The notes: a model not told the origin generated them from the letters alone. DNA of 64,000 nt from Planctomycetaceae bacterium (GCA_024642205.1 JAHEBQ010000001.1:1-64000), one strand, 5' to 3'; shown: positions 1 through 10,013, numbered from the stretch's first letter. Numbers and translations: made by a program.

Positions 1-1
1 G

Positions 2-106
2 ATCAAAGAAAACCGAAGAATCTCCACTCGATACGAAAAAATCATCGACAACTACCTCGCGATGGTGCACATCGCAATCGCAAGAATGATCATAAACTGG
101 GATTAA
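2..106 (+). mobile_element. 3' end of an IS transposase (IS5/IS4-like), cut by window edge
   Basis: An open frame entering from the window edge encodes about 34 residues ending in TAA at 104-106. The segment with STRYEK, a DNYLA motif and the hydrophobic end IARMIINWD resembles the C-terminus of DDE transposases of the IS5/IS4 group, where a pattern like RYDK..RNFLA...LA closes the protein. Only the last helix is visible, so the family call is by resemblance. No second copy was noticed in the window. Confidence 0.55.
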
Positions 107-332
107 GGGATAGAGCCTAGGCTCATTCCTTTCAAGCCATGTGAACCCGAGACCGTTTTGCGAGTCACACGGTAAACACCTGGGCCTCAACTGGCGTCAC
201 GAGCGGTATCCGTTTCGTAATCAAACTCCCCAGACGCTCTGGTGATTTGTGTTGCCCCGCAAATTCATTCATGCCAAAATCAGACAACAATCCGCTTCGA
301 CTATTCAATGACTTCACAACCACTGGCCAGGC
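107..332. other. IS right flank and upstream region of the double sulfatase
   Basis: After the transposase stop comes a short tail that probably includes the right terminal repeat of the IS, which cannot be placed without the left end. The rest is the leader of the sulfatase gene. A short open frame at 242-427 overlaps the sulfatase start in another frame and has no recognisable features. No promoter could be assigned. Confidence 0.4.
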
Positions 333-3242
333 ATGAATTGCACATTACTCTTCCAGATCATCACGGTTTTCCTGCTTGCCGGTCAAATCGCCACGGCGAA
401 CGACGTCGCGAATTCGTCCTGTGTTAATCCACCCAACATCGTCGTCATCCTGACTGACGATCAGGGTTACGCGGACATCAGTCTCAATCCGCTCCATCCC
501 CGGGAAGTCTCCACGCCCAACATGGATGCGCTGGCCAGGGACGGCATTGTATTCAGCCAGGGGTACACCAGTGGCCACGTCTGCTCGCCAACTCGGGCCG
601 GAATCATGTTGGGCGGCTATCAGCAGCGTGTCGGGGTTTACTCGGCCGGCGATGGTGGACGCGGCTTTGATCCCGGAAGAAGGATCTTTCCCGGGTTCTT
701 GCCGGATGAATACGTTTCAACCGCCATCGGCAAATGGCATTTGGGTCTGGACGAGGATTATCCGGAACTGAAATGGCACGCGATGAACCGCGGATTTGAC
801 GAATGTTACAAATTCATGGGCCGCGGCGGGCACAGCTATTTTGATTTACGCAGCGACAGCGACGGAAAATTTTCCCACCCGGTTTACCGAAACAAGCAGC
901 GGATCAACGATGAAGGCTATTTGACCAACCGGTTGACCGAGGAAGCCGTCGAGTTTATTGACCGCAACAAGACCCATCCATTCTTTCTTTACCTCGCTTA
1001 CAACGCCGTGCACGCTCCGGCAGAAGCGCCGGAAGAAGACATCAAAGCCTACCAGGCCAGGTTTCCCGGACTCAGTCATGAACGTGCGGTCTTGATGGCA
1101 ATGCTGATGCACCTCGATAACGGCGTCGGAGACGTCGTCGGCAAACTCAAGAAAGAAGGCTTGTTTGACAACACGATCCTGTTTTTCCTGACAGACAACG
1201 GCGGCTCCCGGGCGATGAGCGCCAACAACGATCCACTCAGAGGTTTCAAGGGCAGCCTGGATGAAGGAGGGATCCGCACGCCGTTCCTTGTCAGCTGGCC
1301 TGCGAAATTGAAAGGTGGACGCACCATTGATACACCGGTGATCTCGTTCGATATCCTCCCGACTGCACTGGACGCGATTGGCAGATTGCCGAAGGAAAAT
1401 GAATTCGACGGCAAGAGCCTCCTGCCGCTGCTGACAGGTGAAACAACCACCCATCACAACTCGCTGTATTGGAGCAAAGGTCAGGAAGATGAATGGGCCG
1501 TTCGTCGAGGCGACTGGAAGTTACACTGGGCCAAAGGCAGTCTGGAGCTTGTTAACCTGGCTGACGATCCGTCCGAACAGCAGAATGTGGCAGCCAGCCA
1601 CCCGGAGAAAGTGAAGGAACTCAACAACGCCTTCGACACCTGGATCGCGCAAATGGTCGATCCGATTACCGGTGGCGCCCGACGTCCGGATGCCCAAAAG
1701 CCACGCGATTCGGCACCGAAAAAACAGGCAGTGACCGAGCGGGAGAAAATTCGGGAACAAAAACGCCTTGAACGCCAGAAGCAGCGCGACGCGGAAAAGA
1801 ATGGAACATCGGGCAAGACACTCACCGATGACAAAAAACCGAATGTTCTGTTGATCGTCTGCGATGATCTAAACACACATGTTTCGACGTCCGGTTATCC
1901 GCACATCCAGACACCGGCATTTGATCAACTGGCAGCCCAGGGCATGAACTTTCGTCGCGCCTATTGCCAATATCCCGTGTGCGGACCTTCACGGGCTTCA
2001 TTCCTTCACGGACTCTATCCTCAAACAACCGGCATCCTTGACAATCAATCGGACATTCGCGACGTCCGACCGGGAACCGTTTCGCTACCGCAACGATTCA
2101 AGCAGTCCGGATACTGGACCGGCGCGGTCGGGAAAGTTTTTCACAACGAGAAAATTGACCCGGGCGATCTGGCCTGGAATGAAGTCCTGCGTTTCGAAAA
2201 TGACGAATTGCCAATGGTCTCGCCGATCCGTGAGAAATTCGAATCCGAAAACGGATCGATCGCTGACGGCAAATCCCGCAGACTTTGGCGGGAATTTTAC
2301 CCGACGATCGCGCCCCAAACCCGAGGACAAATCCCCGGCTATGGTCCGACGGGATTGACCGACGAACAGCATAAAGACGGCAAGAACGCGAGACAAATCG
2401 CCAAGTGGCTGAACGACAAATCGCATGGTGACAAACCGTTTTTCCTGGCTTGCGGGATCCAGAAACCACACGCTCCCTTTCTTGCTCCTGACAAGTATTT
2501 CGAAATGTACCCGCAATCCGAATTGCAGTTCACGGCTGCTTCGTTGGAATTCTGGAAACAAGCTCCCATGATCGCACAAACATCACGGTACAAAGGATTC
2601 GGTTTCGAATTCGGAGTCGAGAACGAAGCGTTGCGTCGTGAGTACATGCAGGCCTATCACGCTTGTATCTCGTTCATCGATGCGCAAATTGGCCACGTAT
2701 TTGACGCACTGCTGGCCACCGGGCATTGGGACGACACGATCATCGTATTGACCTCCGACCACGGTTACCTGCTCGGTGAAAAATTCATGTGGGGCAAAGT
2801 CATGTTATTTGAAACGTGCGATCGGGTCCCCCTGGTGATTCGCGTGCCGGGCGTCACGACCGCGGGCTCCGAAAGCCAGGGCCTCGTCGAACTGGTCGAC
2901 CTGTTCCCCACGCTGGCCGAACTTTGCGACGTGCCGGCACCGGCAGAATTGCAGGGACGCAGTCTCGTTCCGATGCTCAAAAACCCAGCGGACACGGGAA
3001 AGCCGACCGCCTACACGGTTGTGATGCGCGGACAGGCAATGGGCAAGGCAATTCGGACGGGTCGCTATCGATATACGCTTTGGCCTGGAGGCGAAGAACT
3101 GTATGACTTGAAAGATGATCCGGAAGAAAATCACAACCTGGCCAATGACCGAAAACATCAGCAAGAACTCGAGACCATGCGCGCTCATCTGGTGAATACG
3201 GAGTTGCTCGCGACATCGAAAAGCAAACTGAATCTGGAATGA
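333..3242 (+). CDS. Two-domain sulfatase (arylsulfatase fused to iduronate-2-sulfatase-like domain)
   Basis: A 969-residue exported protein with two complete sulfatase domains. Residues 1-22 look like a signal peptide ending near ATA-ND. Domain 1 (about 34-480) opens with the metal-binding TDDQGYAD and has the CSPTR modification site at Cys84, the residue converted to formylglycine in type I sulfatases, followed by GKWHLG. A basic, charged linker (about 480-515) leads to domain 2 (about 518-960), with VCDDLN and a second site CGPSR at Cys550. CGPSR with SHGYLLGE is typical of iduronate-2-sulfatase-like enzymes. Substrates are probably sulfated polysaccharides with more than one ester type. 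Sulfatases are normally single-domain proteins of 450-600 residues, so this is a genuine tandem fusion with no stop or frameshift between the domains. Specificity is inferred. Confidence 0.9.
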   Translation: MNCTLLFQIITVFLLAGQIATANDVANSSCVNPPNIVVILTDDQGYADISLNPLHPREVSTPNMDALARDGIVFSQGYTSGHVCSPTRAGIMLGGYQQRVGVYSAGDGGRGFDPGRRIFPGFLPDEYVSTAIGKWHLGLDEDYPELKWHAMNRGFDECYKFMGRGGHSYFDLRSDSDGKFSHPVYRNKQRINDEGYLTNRLTEEAVEFIDRNKTHPFFLYLAYNAVHAPAEAPEEDIKAYQARFPGLSHERAVLMAMLMHLDNGVGDVVGKLKKEGLFDNTILFFLTDNGGSRAMSANNDPLRGFKGSLDEGGIRTPFLVSWPAKLKGGRTIDTPVISFDILPTALDAIGRLPKENEFDGKSLLPLLTGETTTHHNSLYWSKGQEDEWAVRRGDWKLHWAKGSLELVNLADDPSEQQNVAASHPEKVKELNNAFDTWIAQMVDPITGGARRPDAQKPRDSAPKKQAVTEREKIREQKRLERQKQRDAEKNGTSGKTLTDDKKPNVLLIVCDDLNTHVSTSGYPHIQTPAFDQLAAQGMNFRRAYCQYPVCGPSRASFLHGLYPQTTGILDNQSDIRDVRPGTVSLPQRFKQSGYWTGAVGKVFHNEKIDPGDLAWNEVLRFENDELPMVSPIREKFESENGSIADGKSRRLWREFYPTIAPQTRGQIPGYGPTGLTDEQHKDGKNARQIAKWLNDKSHGDKPFFLACGIQKPHAPFLAPDKYFEMYPQSELQFTAASLEFWKQAPMIAQTSRYKGFGFEFGVENEALRREYMQAYHACISFIDAQIGHVFDALLATGHWDDTIIVLTSDHGYLLGEKFMWGKVMLFETCDRVPLVIRVPGVTTAGSESQGLVELVDLFPTLAELCDVPAPAELQGRSLVPMLKNPADTGKPTAYTVVMRGQAMGKAIRTGRYRYTLWPGGEELYDLKDDPEENHNLANDRKHQQELETMRAHLVNTELLATSKSKLNLE

Positions 3243-3399
3243 TTCGCATTGATCCGAACCTCAACCGCGAGGTTTGAGAGCTTTGCTTGCTGTTCTCGCC
3301 AGGCATTTTGGTGTTTTTGCAGAAGCAGGAACGATCGATGTTCAGATTCGCACGTTGAGAGGCGTGCTGGAAATAACTCACGATCGTTGCCGCTTTACC

Positions 3400-4290
3400 A
3401 GACCTGGATTGCTTTACCGGACCTGGTTTGCTTTGTCAGACAGTCGGCCAGGTCACAAAGTGACGAGAGATTCGCCGGTCGGCCGTTCCAGGTCGGCGCG
3501 GTCAACGGATTCTGCCTCGGCAAACCGTCGCGGGTCCCACAATCGGGAACCTCACGGGTGCCGGGCTGGCTGCATCCATCCCCATGTTTCGTCGTAGTTC
3601 AAATCGTCGTCGAGACGATCGGCCTCGTGAAGATGAGCAATTGCCATCTAAAAATCAGCTTGCAGCAGGCGATCTCGCCAGCAATCATTATGCGGGCAAC
3701 ACCGAAAATGTCGTACGATGTTTTTATAAATAACATGCTGGTTTCCAGGGCGGTCGCGACCGTTTGAACGAATGCCAGCCGTTCCTGTTTGGCATTTTCG
3801 ATTTGAACGGTTGCCGCGTGTGCGACGACACGGGTTTAGTGCCAGATCTAACCTGACATCGGCAGGTACTCGGCCGGTCCGGATTCGGCCGGGATTACCT
3901 CCCATCTTCCGAACCGAATCATCACACGTAGCGGCATCGACACAACGCGTCGAGGAAATCAACCTGTTCTTTGAACATTGCTTCTGGGACTTCCCTGACG
4001 CATTGACGGGCAATATTCATTGCCAGTTCGCTTTGCCAGCCGAACATCGCTCCGCAGACCAGAAAAAGGTAATTGTGACTCGCTACAACATCGAAAATTA
4101 AAATGCCCTTCGCGACGGAGAAATTCGGCGTCGGCGTCAGTCGCCTTGTGATTGGCTTCGATCATCGCCGGATAGTCACCCACCAGGAAATGAATGTGCG
4201 AAGGCATGTGGCCTACATGTCCTGCCCCGGCATCGCGATGAAACGCTGTCCCTGGACAGGTCGACGGCAAAGGCGTGAGTAGTTTTACGT
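3400..4290 (-). pseudogene. Decayed TPR-type protein gene, broken by several frameshifts and stops
   Basis: Reading the minus strand and switching frames recovers consecutive pieces of one protein. Around 4285-4095: GHMPSHIHFLVGDY then EANHKATDAD. Around 4080-3922: SHNYLFLVCGAMFGWQSELA and EAMFKEQVDFLDAL, then a stop. 3926-3855: MIRFGRWEVIPAE, then a stop. About 3830-3640: ENAKQERLAFVQTVATALE and MIAGEIA. 3648-3552: HLHEADRLDDDLNYDETWGW, then a stop. 3524-3453: AEAESVDRADLERPTGESL, then a stop. The order of these blocks matches, as I recall it, a bacterial TPR family with conserved HMPSHI, RFGRW and LNYDEPWGWM motifs. At least five frame changes or stops make it non-functional. The N-terminal part, which should lie above 4290, was not recognised. 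Confidence 0.7.
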
Positions 4291-4967
4291 CCCGACTGGG
4301 AGACGGTACTTTTCAAAATTGGCGCACGATGCAGGTCGAGGTAGAAACCGGTCACAGCGATGTGTTAGAGATCGAATCAGAATCCCCATGATTCAGCGGA
4401 GCTGGTCAGACAAAATAACATCCATATTTTTCGGCACGTTCTGCCGAATCCGGCCCATTCTCCACCTGCAACGCCGCCTTGGGATATTTCATCGATTATT
4501 TCGCTGCCTGACAAAATTCCGACCGTCTTGTTCATCACATCCTCGCATGACCTCGCCAGGCATTTATCCGGATGGAACCTGCATGATGTGCAGCCAATAT
4601 TGCACAATCTCGCTTTACCTGAAGAAAACTTTAACGACCCGTTGGAAACCCAGACCCTTAACCAGAATAACTCACCTGCCTTTGTGACGCCCATCGAAGG
4701 CAATATGGAAACGAATTTTGCTAATTCGGAATTCAGCGGGTTGGTGGGCACGCTCATTTGCGACTCTCATGCCAAGACAGCGAAATGGGCCACCATCGAC
4801 AGGGATTCACCCGGATCATTTATTTCGAACCAACAAAAGCTGTGAGTTGAATCGTTGTTTTCCTGAAATGGATATTCTGATCCGACAGACAATCGCGCTG
4901 TCAGGTTGGTGACCATTCGTTCGGCAAAAAACCATACTTTCTCCGATCACAGGACCACGATCGCCAA
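4291..4967. other. Non-coding stretch, no recognisable gene
   Basis: Only short overlapping frames are present and none shows a recognisable motif or start context. Parts may be the unrecognisable 5' end of the neighbouring TPR pseudogene; for example a weak match to a PDH..FY.LDLH segment lies near 4330-4370 on the minus strand. Otherwise nothing is seen. Confidence 0.4.
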
Positions 4968-5028
4968 GTGGGAATATCAAAATCTGGTACACAGGGGTTA
5001 TGTCGGGGTTAGAATCCCGGTCTCCCGC
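4968..5028 (+). pseudogene. tRNA-like fossil lacking the anticodon arm
   Basis: The stretch has the outline of a tRNA: a 5' GTGGGAATA that pairs partly with 3' TCTCCCGC, a D-arm-like GGTA, and a T-arm CGGGG-TTAGAAT-CCCGG with one mismatch in the stem. It spans only about 61 nt, and the space where the anticodon stem and loop should be is missing. The ends resemble a bacterial tRNA-Gly. It is probably a dead remnant or chance similarity. Confidence 0.3.
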
Positions 5029-5060
5029 GTAACAGGTTGCAACCCAACGGAGCATGATTC

Positions 5061-5579
5061 ATGCAGTATTACCAGCATCGATTCGATGGCGTGGAAAATT
5101 ACCTTCATCATCGATCGCCGTATTTGATGATTGAAAAAATTGTATCGATCCAGTCGACGGAGATCACTACTGAGAAAACTGTCTCGGGTGATGAGTTTTT
5201 CATGAAAGGGCACTTTCCGGGAGCACCGATTTTCCCCGGTGCGATGCTGCAGGAGTTGACAACTCAGTCAGCGGCAATCTTGATCGCCGCAGAATACAAC
5301 CCAATGAAAGAATTCAACACGGAAGATCCGTTCTTCAACGAATATGCCCTGGGGGTGTTGGTCAAAGTAAAACGGGCGCGGTTCAGGGGATTCGCGAGGC
5401 CGGGCGAAAACTTGACCGTCAATATCGTCTTGAATGATCACTTAAATGACATCTTCGATTTCTCGGCGACGGTCTCAAAGGATGGCCAGCGGATCATGCG
5501 AAACGGGTTTCAATTAATGAATATCAAGTCCAGCGTCTTGCAAGGCTCTGGACAAGGCAGAGCCACAAATTGGAAATAA
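5061..5579 (+). CDS. FabZ-like 3-hydroxyacyl-ACP dehydratase (hotdog fold)
   Basis: A 172-residue protein carrying the FabZ signature GHFPGAPIFPGAMLQE, with His51 and Glu65 in the positions of the catalytic pair. This family dehydrates beta-hydroxyacyl-ACP in fatty acid elongation, or acts on related acyl carriers. The N-terminal HRSPYLMIEKI fits the HR.P.LliD.i pattern of FabZ. It is a little longer than typical FabZ (140-155 residues), with a Ser/Gly-rich tail. It stands alone, with no ACP or other fab gene nearby, so it may be a secondary copy serving a specialised acyl chain rather than housekeeping fabZ. Confidence 0.85.
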   Translation: MQYYQHRFDGVENYLHHRSPYLMIEKIVSIQSTEITTEKTVSGDEFFMKGHFPGAPIFPGAMLQELTTQSAAILIAAEYNPMKEFNTEDPFFNEYALGVLVKVKRARFRGFARPGENLTVNIVLNDHLNDIFDFSATVSKDGQRIMRNGFQLMNIKSSVLQGSGQGRATNWK

Positions 5580-5704
5580 ACGCTCCAAAGGCGAGCAATT
5601 GAACCGAGATTTCCAGGCATGGCTCACGCGCCGGCGTGTCATGATGTTTCAAATCGAGCAGGTTTGGCTGGACTCTGTTTTTCCGACGCACGATCGGAGA
5701 CCGA

Positions 5705-7147
5705 TCACAGAATCGGTCCGAGGATGGCGAGGGTATTATTCCAAAGCCGGGTGGACAATGACCAGGCTTCCACCATCTCGCGAGTTACCGGGCGGGATTG
5801 TGACAGATATTGCTGCTGTCGTTCACGCATGACGCACGTCAGCTCCGGATCGTAAAACAGAATATTGTTTTCATAGTTCAAGTCAAAACTGCGGCGGTCC
5901 ATATTCGCCGAACCAATCAGGGTAATTTCGCCGTCCATTGTCAGCGATTTGGTATGCAGCAGCCCTCCAACATACTCGTGGATTTCTACGCCGGCTTCCA
6001 GCAAATCCGCATAGTAACTGCGACTGGCGCCACCGACGATCCATGAATCGTTTCGTGCCGGAAAAATAATTCTCGTTTTGACGCCGCGCCAGGCGGCTGC
6101 ACAAATCGCGCTTTGCATTGTGGCATCCGGCACATAATACGGCGTGGTAATGACCAATTCACGACGGGCGGCATGAAATAACGACTCGAACATTTCGGGC
6201 ATGGCCGAGTAGCGAACGGTTGGGCCGGTGCCGATGACTTGGGCGGGAAAACCGGTTTTCGGCGCAGCGATCGGCGGTATTAATAACTCGTCAATGCATT
6301 CGTCCGAGCTACTCATCCAATCGCCGGCAAACAGATGTTGGTTCTGTCTGACAATTGGACCTTCAAATCGCATCATGGCATCCACCCAAGGCGCGTATTT
6401 TGCCTTGACCATGAATTCTGGATCGGCACAGTTTTGGCTTCCACAATACGTGATCCGACCATCTATTACCAGAATCTTGCGGTGATTGCGGAGGTCAATC
6501 CGACCATGCAACGAACGCAACAAGAAATTGCCGATCGGAAGTGCTTTGGCGACCCGGACGCCGGCATTTTGCATTTCTTTCCAGAGCGGCGAACGGATTA
6601 TCTGGTGCGAACCGAGATCATCCGCCATCGCCCGGCAACTCACGCCCCGGGCGGCGGCCCGGATGAGGGCTTCAACGATTTTCGTGCCATTGTTGTCGGG
6701 CAACCAGATATAAAACAGCAAATGCACATGATCCATCGCAGCATCGATGTCTGCAATCATTGAGTCGATCGTGAAATTGGAATCGTCCATCAGCCGTGCT
6801 GAATTACCACCGGTCACGTCAAACCCGCTGATCGAGTGACCGGTGCGAAACAGATGTTCATACCGCTGCGGCACTTCGGCCTTGGCGTTTCCCTCTTCCC
6901 CCGGACGAATGGCCGCCAGCGGGGGGATCTGGCGGAGAATCTTCCTCATGCGGTCAATGCGGCGCCGGCCAATGTTGACTTCGCCAAACAGGAGATACGT
7001 CAGGATTCCTAAAAACGGAACTGACGTGATAACGGTAACCCACGCGATTCGCGACGCCGGGTCACGATGAGGACGGACCATGACCCGGATGATAAGTACC
7101 AATTCGATCAATAGATGTATGACGACGCCAATGATTGTCGTTAGCAT
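5705..7147 (-). CDS. cls: Cardiolipin synthase (phospholipase D family)
   Basis: A 480-residue membrane enzyme that condenses two phosphatidylglycerol molecules to cardiolipin plus glycerol. Two N-terminal transmembrane segments (about 2-22 and 33-55) are followed by two HKD motifs: HGRIDLRNHRKILVIDG near residue 215-235, where HRK...D fits HxKxxxxD, and LHTKSLTMDG near residue 395, followed by GSANMDRRSF. Size and order match bacterial Cls of the ClsA type. The start gives a short hydrophobic N-terminus. It is transcribed alone on the minus strand, convergent with the FabZ-like gene. Confidence 0.92.
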   Translation of the reverse strand: MLTTIIGVVIHLLIELVLIIRVMVRPHRDPASRIAWVTVITSVPFLGILTYLLFGEVNIGRRRIDRMRKILRQIPPLAAIRPGEEGNAKAEVPQRYEHLFRTGHSISGFDVTGGNSARLMDDSNFTIDSMIADIDAAMDHVHLLFYIWLPDNNGTKIVEALIRAAARGVSCRAMADDLGSHQIIRSPLWKEMQNAGVRVAKALPIGNFLLRSLHGRIDLRNHRKILVIDGRITYCGSQNCADPEFMVKAKYAPWVDAMMRFEGPIVRQNQHLFAGDWMSSSDECIDELLIPPIAAPKTGFPAQVIGTGPTVRYSAMPEMFESLFHAARRELVITTPYYVPDATMQSAICAAAWRGVKTRIIFPARNDSWIVGGASRSYYADLLEAGVEIHEYVGGLLHTKSLTMDGEITLIGSANMDRRSFDLNYENNILFYDPELTCVMRERQQQYLSQSRPVTREMVEAWSLSTRLWNNTLAILGPIL

Positions 7148-7443
7148 GAGTCCATTCCCGTCACAGAGTCAACGAATACAGGATTCCTGTCAAACTCCCC
7201 TTGAAGTTTACTCTCCGAATCATCCCGGTTACCTGCAGCCGACCATTTCCATTTCATGTCGCAGCAATTCCAGTTAACGCATGTTGGTGGAGAAGGCAGG
7301 CAAGCCTGGTTGCCGTCTGTTTGCGGTCGCCTACCCAGAGCGGCCGTCATGACGATTGCCTTGGATGAGTCGCCAGGCATGAATCGCCAGGCTTGGAGGA
7401 AATGTCTCGCGTAACACCTTTCATGATGACCTGAAAATTGACC

Positions 7444-7815
7444 TCAGCCATCAACCGATACATCACCCAATATTTCGTCGGAATAGGTAGCAATCCGGGC
7501 AACGATGTCCATCGCATGTTGATCGTCCACACCAATGTCCTGTAATGTCGATAACAGATGCTCAGTAAATCGAGTCAGATGTTCGCGCCGGATCCCTCGA
7601 GATTCGTGAGGCTCGCGGAGTGAGATTTCAAGTTCTGGCGGGGGACCACCGAGGGCAATCGTGAAAAACTCTTCCTGCATGTGAATCAGTTTTTCAAGCG
7701 AAGTATGAACAAAAAACGGACCCAGTTTGGGATCGGTAAATACCTTCTTGTAGAATGCATTGATCAATTTGGCAATCGTCGGCCGACCTCCAATTTGTTC
7801 GTAAAGCGTTGACAT
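7444..7815 (-). CDS. Truncated haemoglobin (group I-like)
   Basis: A 123-residue globin of the 2/2 type. The N-terminal TLYEQIGGRPTIAKLINAFY is the canonical start, with Tyr in the B10 position (AFY). LEKLIHMQEEFFTIALGGP marks the E helix and the Phe-rich heme pocket, and REHLTRFTEHL carries the likely proximal His. Truncated globins bind O2 or NO and are often linked to nitrosative stress. The length matches the family. The gene is separated from its neighbours by about 300 and 500 bp, so it is probably monocistronic. Confidence 0.85.
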   Translation of the reverse strand: MSTLYEQIGGRPTIAKLINAFYKKVFTDPKLGPFFVHTSLEKLIHMQEEFFTIALGGPPPELEISLREPHESRGIRREHLTRFTEHLLSTLQDIGVDDQHAMDIVARIATYSDEILGDVSVDG

Positions 7816-8351
7816 CTGGATTCACACTCCCTTCAGCGTTTTGTCAAGTCCATGTGAGGCTTACCTGCGATCGGTCGCAATACAAATTAACCGATTTCCA
7901 CCTGATCTCAATCGTGGCGTCCGAATTAACTGAAATTCGTTTGAATGATGTCTCACGGCAACCCAACTCTCGCCCGCAGAGCACCCGCCAGGCGGACGCC
8001 CGTTAATCGCCTGGCGACACGACGGTTGATGATTCTTGGGATAAAATTCGTTCCATCTCGGGATTTACTGTAGAGAGCGGAATCTCGAATCGAATGATCA
8101 GTTTTGGTTGCAACGAGCGAACCGACTTTCCGATCTGGATGAAGGACGAGGGCACTTTCAGCGCTGGTGCATGGAAGTTTCCAAATCCTTGGAATACAAC
8201 GTAAAAACGGTCAACTCTGCCGCACCCTCTATCTGCGGTTCCCTGAATCGTGTTCAAATCTTCACTCGACGGGCTTAACACAGCAGGAATCCTATTTCCT
8301 GCGCGATCCCTTCGACGATCCATCCTTGCCAAGCGACTGACAGGAATTCTT
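7816..8351. other. Intergenic region between globin and SDR-DUF2867 genes
   Basis: This divergent spacer should contain promoters for both neighbours. A minus-strand open frame (8003-8281, GTG start, 92 codons) has plausible codon use but matches nothing I know and is not called as a gene. No repeat or hairpin stands out. Confidence 0.3.
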
Positions 8352-9812
8352 GTGAAAACCGACGACTCTCGAACCAGGGTATTGTTGACCGGTGCAACGG
8401 GATATGTCGGTGGACGATTGCTTCCGTTGCTGGAAGAGACAGGCATTCCTATTCGTTGCATGACTCGTCGTCCGGCGAGCCTCAGGCAATCCGTTTCCGA
8501 AACGACGGAAGTTGTGGCTGGAGACGTGCTCGATGAAACGACACTTGGTGGGGCACTTGCAGGAATCGAAACCGCGTATTATCTGATCCATTCGATGGGG
8601 ACGAAGGATGATTTCGAGGAGGTGGACCGGCGGGCGGCAGAAAATTTTGCCCGGGCTTGTTCAGCTCACAACGTCAAGCGAATCATCTACCTGGGGGGAT
8701 TGGGAAACCCTGACTCCAAGCTTTCCAAACATCTGCGTAGCCGACAAGAAATCGGCGACATCTTGCGGACATCGTCGGCCAACGTCATTGAGTTTCGCGC
8801 CTCAATTATTATCGGATCGGGGAGTCTCTCGTTCGAGATGATCCGCTCACTGGTTGAGCGATTGCCGGTGATGATCTGTCCCAAATGGGTCCGTGTCATG
8901 GCACAACCAATCGCGATTGAGGACGTGTTGGCGTACCTGGTCGAAGCCCTGCAAAGCCAGTTTGACGAGACCGTCATCTTTGAGATTGGTGGCCCGGATC
9001 AGATTTCTTACGGCGAAATCATGAAAAAGTATGCCCGGCAGCGGGGATTGCGACGTTGGTTGATCCCTGTGCCGTTATTGACTCCCTACCTTTCGAGTCT
9101 CTGGCTGGGACTCGTCACACCGTTGTACTCCCGAGTTGGACGTAAACTGGTTGAGAGCCTGAGAAACCCGACGTTGATCTCAAACAATGTGGCGGACAGA
9201 CATTTCTCGGTCCGACCCAGGTCGGCTGATCAGGCGATCGCCCGTGCCTTGATCAACGAAGACAAGGAATTCGCCGAAACCCGGTGGTCAGATGCGCTCT
9301 CTGCGGGAGGCAATCCAAAAAGCTGGGGTGGGATTCGATTCGGGTCGCGACTCGTTGACTCAAGAACGCAACAGGTACACTCGGATTCCGCAAGCGCATT
9401 TCGGCCGATTCGCCGGATTGGTGGAAATACAGGCTGGTATTATGGCACTTGGCTATGGCAGATCCGAGGGTTTCTCGATTTACTGTTTGGCGGCGTCGGC
9501 GTCAGACGCGGCCGGCGTCACCCCGATCAGTTGCGAGTTGGCGAGACGCTCGACTTCTGGCGTGTCGAAAAATTTGAGGATCACAAATTGCTTCGTCTGG
9601 CAGCCGAAATGAAAGTTCCGGGCAGGGCATGGCTTGAATTTGAAGTTTCCGAAGAAAATGGCATCAGTACCGTGCGTCAAACCGCGATTTTTGATCCAAT
9701 TGGATTGTCCGGGCTTGCGTATTGGTATGCGCTGTATCCGTTACACCAGTTCGTTTTTGCAGGTATGCTGCGCAATATCTGCCGTGAGATCGAAACTGAG
9801 GCAAATCCCTAA
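8352..9812 (+). CDS. SDR family NAD(P)-binding protein with C-terminal DUF2867 domain
   Basis: An atypical short-chain dehydrogenase/NmrA-like protein of 486 residues. RVLLTGATGYVGGRLLPLL near the N-terminus is the Rossmann dinucleotide-binding loop. YLIHSMG and YLGGLGNP follow the order of extended SDR proteins, and the last 150 residues resemble DUF2867 (GWYYGTWLWQIRGFLDLLFG; FDPIGLSGLAYWYALYPLH). The open frame extends to 8250, but the GTG at 8352 puts the Rossmann fold at the usual distance from the N-terminus and has an AGGA about eight bases upstream, so it is preferred. The substrate is unknown; homologues often sit in photolyase and stress neighbourhoods, consistent with the genes at 17-23 kb. 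Confidence 0.85.
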   Translation: MKTDDSRTRVLLTGATGYVGGRLLPLLEETGIPIRCMTRRPASLRQSVSETTEVVAGDVLDETTLGGALAGIETAYYLIHSMGTKDDFEEVDRRAAENFARACSAHNVKRIIYLGGLGNPDSKLSKHLRSRQEIGDILRTSSANVIEFRASIIIGSGSLSFEMIRSLVERLPVMICPKWVRVMAQPIAIEDVLAYLVEALQSQFDETVIFEIGGPDQISYGEIMKKYARQRGLRRWLIPVPLLTPYLSSLWLGLVTPLYSRVGRKLVESLRNPTLISNNVADRHFSVRPRSADQAIARALINEDKEFAETRWSDALSAGGNPKSWGGIRFGSRLVDSRTQQVHSDSASAFRPIRRIGGNTGWYYGTWLWQIRGFLDLLFGGVGVRRGRRHPDQLRVGETLDFWRVEKFEDHKLLRLAAEMKVPGRAWLEFEVSEENGISTVRQTAIFDPIGLSGLAYWYALYPLHQFVFAGMLRNICREIETEANP

Positions 9813-10013
9813 TGTCCCCGTCCGCCGCAGTGAATGGCGGCAGCCGTTGCCTGTTGCAAACGCATTCCGTGGAAGTGCGCCCAATGCTTGGGGAAAACAC
9901 CCATTGCCTGCGGATGGAATGGCCAACGAAACCATCAGCGCAAATCCCGGTTGTCCGACTCTGGCTCGCGTCTGGAATCCTTCGGTCCGGAATCAGGCAC
10001 CGGTTCGTTCAAC

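Noticed and set aside
846..1457. Long minus-strand frame of 203 codons inside the double sulfatase
   Set aside because: Shadow of a clearly coding frame on the opposite strand; no domain visible.
8003..8281. Minus-strand open frame of about 92 codons with GTG start upstream of the SDR-DUF2867 gene
   Set aside because: Codon use looks plausible, but there is no recognisable motif, no clear ribosome site and it occupies a divergent promoter region.
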